In this document: in pieces, positions 14,693 through 63,870 of the stretch
Numbering within the stretch: the stretch's first letter is position 1
Layout of the letters: the number at the start of each line of letters is the position of its first letter
Origin: Rhynochetos jubatus
Lineage: Eukaryota > Chordata > Aves > Eurypygiformes > Rhynochetidae
DNA length: 64,000 nt
Reading direction: 5' to 3'
Assembly: GCA_027574665.1 (NCBI GenBank)
Contig: CM050649.1
Location: 67,236,150-67,300,149 of the forward strand
Notes under the pieces: generated by a model
Told to the model about the DNA's origin: nothing
The model's input: only the letters and a program-made list of their open reading frames with translations
Database searches by the model: none
Program-made: the position numbers and the translations under genes

Positions 14693-17600
14693 ACTACATC
14701 TAGCTGCCCTAAACAACCCTTTTGAAGTGACACTGAGTAAATATGTAAACTAGCAACACTGTAAACTGTACTGAGCCGCACTGATGCTTCACTACTTGTT
14801 TAAAGCCAGATTGGCTATGCCTACAAGAGCTGCAGTCACAGTACTGGCTACAGAATAGATGGGATCTAAATTGCCTTACTTTCTGCAGGACAGTTCATCC
14901 TCATTTTTTTTTAGATTACCTGCAAAATTTATGGTGCATTGAGGGTTCAAGTCCTATTTTTCCATGTGTGGTGTTCCAGTAATGGCCATGGAACTCTGTT
15001 TGAAATAAAATGTGATTCAACATGAGCTGAGATCTAAAATTATGTCAGTTTTTCTTTCCCCCTCCTGGTTTTTACCCTGGTAATTATGAAAGATAGGTGA
15101 CAGCGTGCAACAACTCAGGCCTTTTGGGACATACTTGGTGTGTCTGCATGAATATTTGACACAGATGGCAAATAAAATAGCAAGTCAGCTTGACATTCTG
15201 ACAGCAAATTGTCTTACAAGTGGAAAGGGAAAATGCACGTTCAGAATGGAAAGCAGCACCCATCATAGCCAAAAGATGCTTTCCTACCAATATCATTTGG
15301 CACAGAAGAGATGTATCATTTTGCAGTTCTAACTCGCACAGTACATGAGCGCGAGGTGAATCAGCACATCAGTATTTCACTGTGGTTTTCTGCGTCTCTA
15401 TTCTTTCTTTTCAGAGTTAATATCTGGCAGAGGCATAATTTGATATTTCGCTATGGGGCTTTTAATGACTTCTCTGTTTCTGAAACGCCGCAGTTGAGTG
15501 AATATGCTAAAATTTAAGTGCACTTTACACTCTGTGGACTATATCCTGCATTTAGCCTGTGTTCAAGAGGACATTAGTCTGAGACTTTTTGAAATCTCTG
15601 TTTCATTTTGGTCAATAGGGAGAGCTTAATGTACAATATGAAGCAGGAAGATGCTGCTGCATGAAAAAAAATATAAACAAAAGCAGTTACAGTTCTCTCT
15701 CATTCCCCCTTTTCATTAGTTGAAAGCGTTTTTTATGCTAATCAGCCCCGGGTCACTGGAATGCACTATGGATAAAATATTAGTTTTTCAAGTTATTTTG
15801 CTGTGTAAGATCCCTAGGAGGAGGTCTGAATACTGGAGCCAGATCAGTTTTAATTGATCCTAAATAATCAGAATCAGGACCAATTATATATTACAATTCA
15901 TTATTTTAGGCTCTGCTTTTAAACTGTACGCTCAGCTTAAGCTGTAAAATTTATTGTCCTAAGTGTTCCTCAGGATCCCCCTTTTCAAGATGCACCCGTC
16001 TAAAGTGGTGCCTGTGATGGGGGCTATTCCCGCAGCACCGAAGGAGAGCAAAGCTGGCTGCCTCAGAAGCTCCCCATGCAGCACTGCCTTGCCACGTCAC
16101 GCAAGACAGCGGTGTGGCACCACAAAAATAGAACATCTATCAATTACGGTTGAGGAAACAAAACCTCCCTATAAAATTCAGCCAAAATCCCCTGCGAGTG
16201 TGGAAGCCAATAGCAGAAAAAGGCACACGAGGTGCAGTAAGCACTGATGAATTAGAGAAATTCCCATGCGGGAAGGCGGTGTCGCCCTTTCAAGCTGGAC
16301 TTCACTGGAGAATGATTATGCAGAGGTTTTTCCTGTTTCTGTGTAGGCTTTGGGTTTGTTTTCTCATCTTCATGCCTTATTTTTTTTGTTATGCTGACCC
16401 ATAAGATTTATCGTTACCTGAAATAAATAAAAAAAGAACAGGAAATGCAATATGCTTGCTTCAGTAAAGGTTTGAATTTTTCATCTCTTAACATTTTGTT
16501 TTTCAAATCACTGTATTCCCAGTAGCACAGCAAAAATCATTTCCTTTAATGCAATTGCTAATAACGATGATATCAACACAAACCTCTGTTTGTTGGTATG
16601 TTGAGCTCATTGAATAAAAAAGCTTATCATTTATCTGTGTAGAAGCTTTTAATTAGTTTTCTGAATTTACTCCAGAGATTAATGGGCAGATAATATTCAA
16701 TATATGCTTTATTGTTTTCATTTCTTTATTGAGATATCTGAATTTGTATGTTCTTTCCTCTTTGATCTTTTACTCCCCTCTCTCTTAGTAACTGTAAAGT
16801 ATTTGGCTGCAAACAGACTCATAAAAAATTTCACTAGTCCCTTGCATCTGGGTGGTGGTGGGTGGATTATAATGTAGGACACAGCAGCAAATTCTACTCT
16901 ATGAGCTATTAAACTACTCAGAAAAGACCGTTTATGACTGGTGTCGCTTGCTGGCACTTCTCAAGATTTCCAGTAGCTGGTAGGGTAGGTGCCTTTTGTC
17001 TCTCTCTCATACAGTGGGTCACATCCTCTACCTATTTCCATGGTGCCCATGGTCTTGTTGAAGTCCACGGATGGACCTGAAGTGGATGAAGCTCAGCCCA
17101 TGGGCCGGTTAGGAAAAGGCTTTTAAATCTGTGCCTCCAAGGGAGCAATGGTGTCACAGGCTTCCCTGACGCCAGCCAATTTCCACAGGCAGCTGCCACC
17201 CTGATGCAGGGACTGTGCCCTCTCTTTGCTAGGAAGGGAAATCATCTTTGCTGAATTCATCTTTGCTTTTCTTCATTTCTTGCGTCCTGGGAGAAGGCAC
17301 ACCTTCAAAGTGCAGATAAAAGGGAATGGGAATCCTAAGTAAACAGTGCATCATTTTTATTATAAATAGTGCCCTTTGTAAATATAAAGTTCAACATTAT
17401 GGTTTTGTTGGCCCAGTAGGAGAAGGATTAAAGATGCTCATTAATGGGATTTAAAAGCAGGAGTTCAGTTATATTAGCTACAAAAATATAATTATCATAA
17501 TTAAGATTGCAAAGCACTAATGAAGCTCTTTAATAATTATCCTTTTTCCTTAGAGATTCATTTTGTAAAACCTGATCTGAATTTTTTACATCTTGCTGGA

Positions 17601-20010
17601 GAAACCTTATCACTGCAAAAATGGGAACCACTGGTATAGCGTGAAGAGGCTGAGAACAGCATCCCTTCGCACACCGATGGGGCTGGAGCGCTGCTCAGCC
17701 TGAGACTGGGGGGACTTCAGGGCATAAACGTTCAACATGGTGCAAAATACAGGTGCAGCCTTGATTTGATGCTCTGTCTGAACTCTCGGCAGGTTGATGG
17801 ACTCACACACAAATCTTGGGGGCTGCAACCGGAGAGCACTCATCCGCAAAGTGCCATGCAACCAGGCAGGTTGTGTATTCCTGGCCTCCCCATGTCTTTA
17901 GGCTTAGTGATGCCCAGAGAAACCCTGAGCTGACTGCACCCTCCTGCATTGGTCTTGTCAGAAATAACCTTAAAACCCCGTAGGTTACGTGGTTCATTGC
18001 AAGGGAGACAGCAAGCTGTGCAGAGCAACAGTCTGTATGGTCATGGGTTTGCAGGGTCCCTCCTGAGAAGAGTAAGACAGTGAGTTCTCAAAATTAAGTA
18101 ACAACAAATTGTCCATTTAAAAATATCTCCCCAAAACAGCTTTTCATGATTTATCTCCCCAGATGATTAAATATTAAGTTCTGCTGACAAGGATATGATA
18201 GTTACTATAGAGCAGAAAATTTAGTGCAGTGTGTGAGTTGTAAGCAGATATGTTATCAAGCTGTTAACACAAAAGTGATGGGATTATTGGTGTTGATATC
18301 TGTATTTATTTCTTTATAGTGTAGAGGGATTTTTTTTTTTTTTACACTGTACAGCAGCAGATTTAGGCCACAGCTTTGCCTCTTGCACAGGGCAGGGAGG
18401 TTGTTCCTTGCAGGCTCTGTGCAGGAGCGGTTGTATTTCCCCCCACACTTCCTGCCTCTGGCCCCCATCAATGTCAGAACAGCTGAGTCTCCATGGGTGT
18501 CACCATGCTGGGACCCCCATGGGGTTGGGGAAGGCCAAGGAGAGCACTCACTGCCTGGCTTAAGTCCCGGTCCACTCCTTGGAGCTGGGCTCACCACTTC
18601 TTTCTGGTTGAGGATGCAAGCAAGGTCCCACGGATGTGGGGAGAAGGTGAGGACACAGAGAGAACAATCCTTCATCCAGGTCCTGCTCAATGGAGAGGGA
18701 GCTACCACATCAGGTTAGGTGCCTAAAAATAGAAGAACTTTGGGCTTCATGTTTACTTTCTGCTTTCCTGATGAAGTGTGCACAGAAATGTGTGGCCTCT
18801 TACTTCAGCAACTTCTATATGAAGGGGACACCATCGCAGCTGGTGTAAATCGTGACAATTCATTCGACAGCACTGTCAAAAATTCAGAATTCCTTTCTGG
18901 AGTGTATTTTTCTGATGTTAGCAAAATTACTTCCAGGTCCAGAGCTTTTAAAAGAAGAGTAATTTGGTTCTTTGAGAGCCATCCATAAATGGTTAACAAA
19001 CAAACAAACAAAGTGGGGGGAATTATACCAGCCTGTGTCAGCTCCTGGACATCTTGCTTTATACTCCAGTGCCACTGTAGCCTCTTTAATTGGATGGAAA
19101 GGATTAAAAGGATCTTGTCAAGACCATTGCTGCCAGAAGAAAAAGAGAGCAACTTTGATGACAGTCCCATCAAAAAAGACAGATTTTCTGTTTGTGTTTG
19201 TGTTTTCCAGGTAGTTCATGCCAATCAAAACAGCAATCCTTGAGTTTTTGATAAATAAATCTTTATCATGTTATACTCGCATACCTTGCTAGTTTTACTG
19301 GCTGAGCATTTTGGCCATCAGATCATCATAGGTCAGATGTTATATTATTCTACTTGTTTAAATATTTGCAGAAGCAAATAAACTTTAACAGATTTTTACA
19401 ACTGAGAATCCTTTATAACTGAGACCATTTTCAAGGGAAGATTCCAGAGCTGATAATGAAAAAAATAATCTGTGCAGGTCTACCTCCACATTTAGGCCAG
19501 GATTTTGCAAAGATACACATACATGAGGGACGACTTACAGCAGTATGGAGTTCCGAGCAAATGTTCAAGTCTTTGGACACTCGGAGCTTCTAATACTATG
19601 AGGATTAAAGTTTTATAAATACCTAAAACAGATTAAGAACATGAGAAGTAGAGAGAGAAGACTAACAGTCAAGGGCCATGCTCATGAGGAGCATTTTTCT
19701 TTTTTTTTTTTTTAATTCTATCATAAAGTGAATGTTTTTTTAAATCATCATCTAAAAGTGACATGACAGACACCTGACATACAGACATACAATGTTAAGA
19801 TGTGTATCATCTTGCATTCTTTTCTCCTAGATGGCAAGTTTATAAAGCAGGGGTGTCATCAGTGTAGTGGAGACCATGCACAAGCTATTTGTAGCACAGA
19901 AGAGTGAAAGCATGATAAAATAGATTTCAGGAACATATAAAATATAGGGACTAATTCAGGGGAACTGATATGCTTAGGATGTTTACAGAGGTAGCCAGCT
20001 CAGTAGATGC

Positions 20011-21175
20011 AGAATCACAGGACAGTTCAGGTTGGAAGGGACCTTGGGATGTCTCCAGTCCAACCTCCTGCTCAAGGCAGGGATAGCTTTGAGGTCAGAC
20101 CGGCCTGCTCAGGGCTTTATCCAGCCAGGTCTTGAAAACCTCCAAGGATAGGGATGGCACAACACTTCTGGGAAGCCTGCTCCACTGTCCAGTGGTCTTC
20201 ATGGAGAAAAGTTTCTCTTCTTTCTACTTATGCCCATCCTTTCTCACTCTCTCATCCTGCACCACCATGAGGAGCCCAGCTCTGTCTCCTCATTGATTCC
20301 TTGTAGGCACTGTGGGGCTGTAAGGTGCCCCAAAGCCATGTCTTGTCCAGGCCAAACCAGCCCAACTTTCCCAGCAGATTTTCATGGGGCAAGTGTTTCA
20401 GCCCCCACTGCCTTGGGGGGCCTCTGCTGAGCTCCCTCCAGTTAATGTGTATCTTTCTTGTGCGAGGGCCGGGGGGTCCAAAATCAAACACACCACTCTA
20501 GATGTGGTCTACCAAGTAGTGAGTCAAGTGAGATAATCCCTTGCCTTGATCAGACTGTGTAGTCCATGCAGCCCAGGATGCTGTTTGTTGTCCTCGTCAT
20601 AAAGGCATACCGCCAGCTCATGCACAGCATGCTGCCTGCCAGGACTCCCAGGACCTTTCCTGGTCAGTCCATCCCCAGCCTGTGTCAGAGCCCAAGGTTC
20701 TTCATTCCCAGGTGCAGGTCTTGGCAGTTGTCCCCATTGAATTTCATGAGGCTCCTGTCAGCCCTTCCCTCCAGCCCCTCTGGGTCCCTGCCATGACAGC
20801 CTTGCCTTTGAGCATGAAGCTTACATAAATAACATCCACTGTTCTCTTCCCATCCACAGATCCCCTCATTTCATCATAGCAGTCAGTCAGGTTACTCTTC
20901 GCAAACCCATGCCGACTGTTTCTGAGCACCTTTCCCTTCATGTGTCCAGGAATGTGCTCCAAGAGGACTCGCTCCATGACTTCCCAGGGACTGAAGTGAG
21001 ACTGACTGGTCTGTTGTTCCCTGGGTCACCCTTCTGCCCTTTTTTGAAGGCAACATTTGCCTTTCTCCAGTCATCAGACACTTCCCTCCATCTCTGTGAC
21101 CTCTCACAGATGAGAAAGATCAGCCTAGCAAGGACACCACAAACACCCCCAGCACCCATGGAGGCCGGTGGTCAG
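20011..21175 (-). mobile_element. CR1 LINE fragment, 5'-truncated and internally deleted
   Basis: Read on the + strand it opens with AGAATCACAGGACAGTTCAG then GTTGGAAGGGACCT, the reverse complement of a CR1 3' end. At the far end the minus strand encodes degraded reverse transcriptase with the family hallmarks DDWRKANVAFKKGQKGDPGN and PVSLTSVPGK (about 20980-21110), then ATG/stop-broken residues including YDEMRGSVDGKRTVDVIYV. The central polymerase region is missing and the frame is broken, so the copy is dead. The 5' limit is approximate. CR1 is the main LINE of birds and other sauropsids. Confidence 0.85.
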
Positions 21176-23184
21176 GCACCATCAATGTGTATGGGTCAAT
21201 TCCTTGTTCAGCCGTTTACTACTGATGGAGCAGCAGAAGCTCTTCTTACTGCCCTTGACATGCCCTGCAAGTGCCAATACCAGGCGAGCTTTGGCTTTCC
21301 TGCCACCATCCCTACTGTGTAGGAATCCCAATACAGTCAATACAAAAAGACAATACCTCCACCGTATGATTTACCATCCCTTGGCACTTTGCTCATGCAT
21401 AAGCTTTGACAAATGTTTGCCTGTGCACAAACTGGCCAATAACTGGCCAATAACTAAGCCTTGAGTTGGCCCGTGCCTCAGTTTCCTTGTCGAAACGCAC
21501 CCATTAACTCTGATGCACCGGCCAGGCTTTGCAAAACCCTGGCTTCTACACATGGCAGGTGTCATCATGCAGGGACGCAGGGGTCTGGGCCACCTCGTGT
21601 GCCCCGTGACAAGCCCAAGTGCTTCATCTCCGTGGCTCGTACAGAAGGTGAGAGGGCTGCCCGCAGACCATTGCAGTCACATCCTCCTCCGTTCACCGCA
21701 CGCGGCGATGTTACCGAACTGACCTACTTTCCCCGTCCGCCCACGGAAGGCTAATCCTGTTTAGCATTGCTGGAAGGGGACGGGCACGCGGAGAAGTGCT
21801 CCGAGTTATACAGATGGCAGTCTTTGCTGATTAATGTTAGTTTAATTTGTTTGCCTTTCTGTTTCCAGCCGTGCGAGGGGAGAGCAGAGCAGCGGTTGAA
21901 CCCAGGGATTCACTTAGCCTGTTCATTGAGGTCTGAATGGCTTTAGTCATTCAGTAATAATAATAATAATAATGAAGATAACGAGTGTGTACGTACTGAT
22001 CTTCCTCAGAGATCTCAAGTGCCGCACAAACTTTACGTGTTGCTCACAAGCCAGAGGTAAGCGAGGCCTCTCCCTTACCCTGGCCGTGCTCCAGCACGGC
22101 GCTGCTGACGTCAGCCCTCTCACCCCTGGCTTAAACTGATGTGAATTGTACCACATCTGTAGAGGGTTCGCAGGCTGCACACCCTAAAATTCAACAGTGT
22201 AGAGGGGGGAAACTAACAGCACACAGAAACAGGTACAAGGTTTGTGCCATGCAGAAAAGAATACCTCTTGCCACTGAATGGGAATAGTGTAAAGAATAAA
22301 CCCAGAATATGCTCTGAGCCTGTCCTTCTCTTCGTCATAATGTCCTAATACTCAGCTGTATTACCTGTGAGCAGCTCCCTGCCATCCCCGGTTCAGAAGA
22401 GTGGAGCATTAATTTATGTCAAATTCCATTATTTTCATTGCCTGCATTCAGATTATTTTTTAACGTCTGTTTTGCTTTAAGCCTGTTACCACCTAAAGAT
22501 TCACTGCGCACATATGTATGAAACATGGAGAAACCCCTGAGGTTTATGAAGTCCAGTGTTTTCTCCAAAAGTTTTCTTCTTTTCTTTTTTGGAAACCTCT
22601 AAACAACCTTTTCTCTAGTGCAAAGAAAATGTGGTAATTGGTTGAATGCAGAAAATACTAAGCTGCACACTGCCAGGCAAAACCAGTCATAACTCTAAAG
22701 CTGGACATTTACCATGCTACTGGATTGTTCATAAAAACAGTAATTCCCACAACAATCGTGGCATTACATGACCCGTGGTAAGTGCAGACTGCCATTCTCC
22801 CACTGAAAAGTCACAGTCCCTTCCCAAATAACCATGTCTATCATCAGGAAAGTGATCTTTCACTATGTTTTCTTAAATTTTCTTAAGGCTGCTGTCTACC
22901 TTTTGATAAACCAGTTTTGATTGCTATGAGTGGGATTGTGCTGTATCTAGTCATGGACTCCAGCATATTCTTGAAACATTTCCTAAGTTTACACCTGAAA
23001 AATAAGGATGGAGGGGTGCAGTTCAGTTTGATGTACCTGTGAATCTGATGATTTATTATGATTTGGGTTTATAATGGTATAATTGTGGGGTTGTTGTACA
23101 GTAGAAAGTGGAATTTGCTAATAAGTAAGAACAACTAGCCAAATATTTTTCAAAACAGGGAACTGATTGCTAACTTGCGTGCCT
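21176..23184 (+). other. Non-coding stretch between CR1 and LTR
   Basis: No gene recognised. It contains an 11-bp tandem duplicate (21431-21452, ACTGGCCAATA), a modest CpG-richer patch at about 21650-21800, and a (TAA)6 microsatellite (21955-21973). Confidence 0.6.
21955..21973 (+). repeat. (TAA)6 microsatellite
   Basis: Six TAA units plus a partial unit, flanked by TTCAG and GAAGATAACG. Confidence 0.9.
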
Positions 23185-23668
23185 TGTTAATGACTATACC
23201 TTTGAAGAGGAATTAAGGACTGATAAAATGTTGTCGACTGTGCTCTTGAAGAGGAGCTGAAGACTGATGAAAGGAAACTTCCTGGCGCCAAAAACTGGGT
23301 GGTTGCCACAAGGCATGAAGTAAACAGTAACTAGAATAAGGGGGAGATTGAGACCACCAACTCGATAAATGCCCCCTCCCTAGTTAAGACCACCCCTCAC
23401 TGAGCATGCGCCTTGATTTAAAAGGATGCTGTGCCTTTAAACAGAAGCGGAGAGTACAATTAATCAGTGAGATTTGTTATGATCAGTTACTAACCAATTC
23501 ATGTAGAAAAAGGCAGATCTTGATGTTTGCTGAATAGGGTAAATATCCCGTAACTTTTGTATGGAGCTGGGCTAGCTTTGTGGAATACCACTTAACCCCC
23601 ATATCTGCACACATATGGAATAATACAATACCTCTGCTCTGAGTGTGTATTGGCATATTGCACTGCCG
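23185..23668 (+). mobile_element. Probable solo LTR of an endogenous retrovirus (degraded, non-coding)
   Basis: The stretch has LTR-like organisation: a 5' part with a 44-bp imperfect tandem duplication (TTGAAGAGG at 23202 and again at 23246), a TATA-like TTTAAAAGG near 23417-23426, a poly(A)-signal-like AATAATACAATA near 23619-23630, and a U5-like end with CTCTGCTCTGAGTGTGTATT then GGCATATTGCA. It resembles avian ERVL-type LTRs from memory. No gag/pol/env coding is seen either side, hence solo. Exact ends and a target-site duplication could not be fixed, and orientation is inferred from the poly(A)-like signal. Confidence 0.5.
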
Positions 23669-26600
23669 CTTCCCATTTGCTAATCTTTCTCTTTGCTCCT
23701 CAGCAAGGCTTGGAAGGGAAATACTTTACCTGTTAGTGTGGTTTACTTCATTTCAGAGCTCTGCTTAGCCGAGAACGGGGCACAATTGCTAGTGCCAAGC
23801 ACAGTGGTGTTCCCCAGTGTGGGCAAGTGCCCACCTAACCCACACGGTGGAGCACCCATGGGACAATGCAATTGTCTGACCACAGTGCCCATCAGACCTT
23901 GTCCGTCGTCCCTGGGCAGAGGACCTGCTGGCGGTGCCAGCACAGCAAGGCACACTGTCCCCTCTGCTAGTGGGTGACCAGAAACTGTCCCCCCTAGCTC
24001 ATACCCAGAGCCTGTGCTCCCCTTTGGTACCTTCTTCCTATGCTTTGGATCTTACTCCCTGGGCACAGGATGCCGTGCATGGGTGGATCTGGCCTTTAAA
24101 TCCTGAACCACTGAACATACCCGCATGCCTCCTTTATAATGCTGAGCTCTTCCCTAACAGCCTTTTTCCTCCTCTTCCAATAGGGAACAGGAGAGTAACT
24201 CCCTGTTGAGGCAGCACCCAGGGTCTTGCAGACATAACGCTCAGCAGAGATGGGCGCTGGAGGCTGAGCGATGCTCCTGGAAGGCACGGGGACATGTCTT
24301 CCTTCCACCCTGTTGCTCTTTTTCTTCCCTCCTCACAACGTTAACAGTTGTTGGGGAGGGTCTGCCCAGAGGCCAGAAGGTAGTTCAAGATGTTTCTTCC
24401 CAGTGTCCCAGTTTTCCATACAACCCTTGCCCATTCCCTGTGGGTGAGAGGGTTGTTCTCCAAGTGTAGTATCCTCATCTTTACTTAGGATAGTGGTACT
24501 ACCAGCATCCTCAGTGTTCTGAGGGTGAGGTCCGAGGGAGGGTTCAGATACATCTGTAGTGGGTGGGAAGCAGGTGGAGGCAGATACCCCATCATGCCGG
24601 AGAGGGAAGGGGAGGAAGACCCTAGTCTTCTGCCCAGTGTAGGGCTGGAGGAGCACAAGCGCTGTGATTTCTCACCAGGCTTCACCAGGCGCATCCTCTA
24701 ATGGAGATTTACATCTCTGATTTAATTCAGCCGAATTAAACGAATATGATAAAAAATGCTTGTTAAATGTCAGGCTGATTTGTAAGAACTGAGATTAGCT
24801 GGCCACAGGGCAACTTAGTGGGAAATCAACAGCTGAGTACTTACATTTGAGTGTCAGTCATTTTATGGCATATCCTCATGAGCAGTAGGACAGGAAAGGG
24901 AGAAACCAACCTCAGTGACACAAAAGAGTAGTCATTTAACTCACTAAAAAACATGTTTCCAGTGGAGGATAAGGTGATCAGTGCCAGATGAATTTTATAG
25001 TGGAAGCTCTGTGTCCACTGGGAATAGACTCTATCAAAATAAACATGTGCAACCTTTCTTCTGGAGAGTCCCTGGGGCGAGCTGGCACTCTGCCTCAATT
25101 GCTTCTTTCCCAAGCAACTATTCATTGTATGAATGAATGCGGGGTGGATGTTTGTGCTGTAATTCTCCATCTGATAACTAAGCCAGGGGTACACAGTTAA
25201 CAGTTTTAGCCGGTCTTGTTTCCAGAATGTCATTCTTACCCGCTCGTGGGTATGCGTCTTTCTGTGTGTCTGTCTGAGTACCGTTGTGATGGGAGTACAT
25301 GAGCTTTCTCCTCCTTATTCCAGGTGGTTCCCATCTTTTTGAGTGACAGCTTCTTCACTCCTTGTTGATAATGGTGATATTAGTGAAGCTCCAAAAGTAA
25401 CTGACTTAAATACTCCGTTGAAAGGAGTTACTTCATGTAGTGTCGTTACCCATAGGTTTCCAAATTCTCATTGTTAGCATGAAAAGATTGTTCAGATGTT
25501 GAGAAATCGTTGTGCTACTTATTTTTTATGTCACCTCTTTGCAGGGGAACCATGGCACAGAGCCATGGCAATTACTGCCTGCCTCTGTCATTGCAACAAG
25601 CCAGAATTGCCTCCTAAACTAGGCACTGACAGGGATGAGAGCGTCGATTTCCAGCTTGCTAATTGGGGCCCTCCCAGCTGAAGGACTGGGAGGGTAACGT
25701 AAAGCAAGCATGTTGCACTAAGCACATACCTAACCTCCAGGCCATGGGCTTCCCCTCAAGGTGCAAGCCAGCATCTGCAGCGGCTCAGGAGAGAGATGGC
25801 GGTACCAGTTTGCAGCAGTTGTATACTCTGCCATATCTATTTTATCGAGAACAGTTTTAATTTCATATGATACATATGTACTGGCAAAGGCTGTTAGCAA
25901 TGCTTAGGATGCTCTGGAGATTTTGCCGTGTGAGCAAACAGAAGCAAAATGACAATTAGATATTGTCTAACGCTAGCAACAGCACAGCAGGTCCAGAATT
26001 TCATGTCAGTCAGTGAGAAACCTTGTTTACTGGAAGCTGGCCATGAATTGCTTTACAGATCTAGCCAAGTCCTTGGCAGAACAGACCAGTTAGACCTGTT
26101 GCTATCTCGTAAGGGTAGAGACTTCCCAGCAGTGTAATTCCTTGACAGTTTATAGGGTACAGCTGTAGGAAGCCCCTTTCCACTAGGTATGTTGTACCTC
26201 TCCAAAACATCCAGGGCTGAGCAGCACTAATGCTGACTGCCCCAACCAGCCTCATCCTACCTCAGAGCCACCCAGGGCTCTCTTCCCCATATTCCTGCTT
26301 TCTACAGACCTTCAGAGAAAGCAGCTTCTGCTGACACTGCCCCATTTTGCTCATAATACCCTAGATTTAACAAGAATGCATGCAACAGAGCATTTTAGGT
26401 CTAGCAAAGAAAGACAGCCAAATCATAAATGCTAACCCTTACCATATTACTGAGGCCTTCCTTATTCTTGAATAACATAGGTGAACATTTCGGTTGCAAT
26501 AAGTGAGCAAATAACAACAAAACCACTGAATTTTGTAACTGCATTTTAGCCTGGATTATTTGAAAACACACTTGTTGGGCTAGCAGTCTGGTTCTGGGAC

Positions 26601-28393
26601 TGGGCAAATAACCACCTAAAGTATTTGTAGAACACTGGTAAAAATTTTAACTGGGTCTATAAATTTTCCTAGCCTAAAGTATGGGTTGTTATATGGCTGA
26701 CTTGCCTGTTTTTCAGGGCCAAATAAATATCTGGAAAAAACATCTAAAAACTACATGGTATTATTCATTATTTTGTTTTCTGTAATAGAATTCAGAAACT
26801 TAAATTTGCCAGCTATGACCAAAAAAACCAGCCCATCAGCCTTCGTATTTCCTATTTATGCTCCTCCATCAATGCCATGAAGTGCATGCTTTACCATCCA
26901 ATCAGTGACCCGTGGCTTTAATTCCTCATCACTCTTGTATGTGATAAAAAACTACAGGGTAGTTTTTTGTTCTTAGCTAACTGTTGAGTAATGAGCAGGT
27001 AAAATATTGCTTAAGAGAACTAGCAGCAGCAGGAGGGAATTTATCCACTGTTCTTACTATCAATAACTTTTCACTCCTGTTTTTTCATAAAATGTTCTTG
27101 AAACAAGCAAATTTCTCTGTGACGCATATGTGGAAAATACCACAGGCTTAAATAATGCCTAGCAATTAAATTCCCTCCTCCCAAAACCCTCACCCCCATT
27201 TTTATTCATGACTTACGCATTGAGGACTCATTAAGTGAGAAACATTGATTTTTGCAAACAAGTGTTATCATTGCCTGTCATTGCACTGTGGCTTTGAAAA
27301 TCATGCTTTGGCAATACCCAGGCTTTGTAGGGGCATTGTGCTGCCGCTTCGGAAAATATTTGTGTGGGATGCAGCAGCACGCGGCTTTTGTGCTTACGAC
27401 ATGGGCGCGAGGTGCCATGAGAAGCTGCGGCAGCACAGGGCTTCCTCCTCGGGCTGAAGGTTTATGGCTTGAGCAACTCTCTCTCATAAGGCCTCAGAGC
27501 AAAGGCAAAGAGAGCAGTGAGCTGGTGACACGTGTTTCTGAGGATTTTGGCCTTCCCTTCGCCTTGCCTACACAAATTTACTGAATTTACCCTATTTTAC
27601 TCTGTGGCTTTTATGAACACACCGTGCGCTCAGAGTACTTTCTCTTTACAGCTCAAACTGCTAGAGCAATGGGACTATAAACCTGGTTGCAGGTCACAAT
27701 GTTTCGGTGAAGGTTAGACAAAAGAATGACAGGGATGGCACGGTCCCCACGCTCAGTGCCGGCACTGCCAGGCAGGTGGTCTGCTGGCCGCTGCTGGCCA
27801 TGGGAGTGTTTTTTTACAGTGCAGCTTAAGCTGAGGGATTTACAAGGGGTCTTTGAATTTGGGGTGTCATTCAGTAGAGTTACAACTGTCTCTTTGGGCT
27901 TCGGGTCAGGGCCCACAGAGGAGGACAAAGAGCCTCCCAGTAGGGTGTTCCACCTGGGGAGTTGGAGGCATCTGTGATGCTGGCTCTTGCACTGGGGGTC
28001 TTTCTTTGGGGAATGGGGGTGTGCTGAAAATGCCTTTTCAACTTGGGCAGACCCCAGGGTTCATCCAGCCTGCAAGTCTGCAGAAAGTAACCTCCACACC
28101 AAAAAATCCCCAAGAAGTGGCTGGTTTTGTACTGTCCTGGCGCACCGTGTAGGGCCTGGGAGCCTAGATCCCTGGCTGGAGCCCCTAAGGCTAGCCTGGT
28201 GCTCAGGAGTAACATTATCCACAATGGATGTTTCCTAAAATGAAGGACTGTGGCATAAAGCACTGCTGACACATTTATCTGACCTGGATATCATCACTCT
28301 GTTATTAAAATGAAATGGAGCGACTCTGAGATTAACCTGCAAGTAGAGCTAACAAAATGACAATGCATAATGATTCTTGCATTCCTTCAACAG
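23669..28393 (+). other. Non-coding stretch upstream of the NPAS2 start-codon exon
   Basis: Only short overlapping frames on both strands occur, none recognisable. The region 23760-24480 is GC-richer. A canonical E-box CACGTG lies at 27529-27534. The last bases (ATTCCTTCAACAG) form the acceptor of the start-codon exon. No 5' non-coding exon could be defended. Confidence 0.6.
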
Positions 28394-28415
28394 AAAAAAC
28401 TGCTTAGACAATCTA

Positions 28416-63870
<35,455 letters not shown>

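Larger units (their letters stand above)
1..20010 (+). other. Non-coding stretch, no gene recognised (5' flank or first intron of NPAS2)
   Basis: Frames here are short, occur on both strands and match no family I recognise. The sequence is AT-moderate with scattered small repeats: a T20 run (6878-6897), hairpins at 5921-5956 and 8213-8229, a three-copy 12-bp repeat (10417-10452), a 42-nt pyrimidine tract (14651-14692), and a short (CAAA)n near 19000. No CpG-island promoter, tRNA or transposon was recognised. Mammalian NPAS2 has a long first intron before the ATG exon, so this is plausibly intron. Confidence 0.6.

Noticed and set aside
18256-18718. Overlapping 150- and 111-codon frames on opposite strands
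   Set aside because: Stop-poor composition, low-complexity residues, no recognisable domain and no convincing splice context.
1-28393. A second gene upstream of NPAS2 on either strand
   Set aside because: No run of exons with consistent phase and recognisable protein was found; single short frames are not enough.
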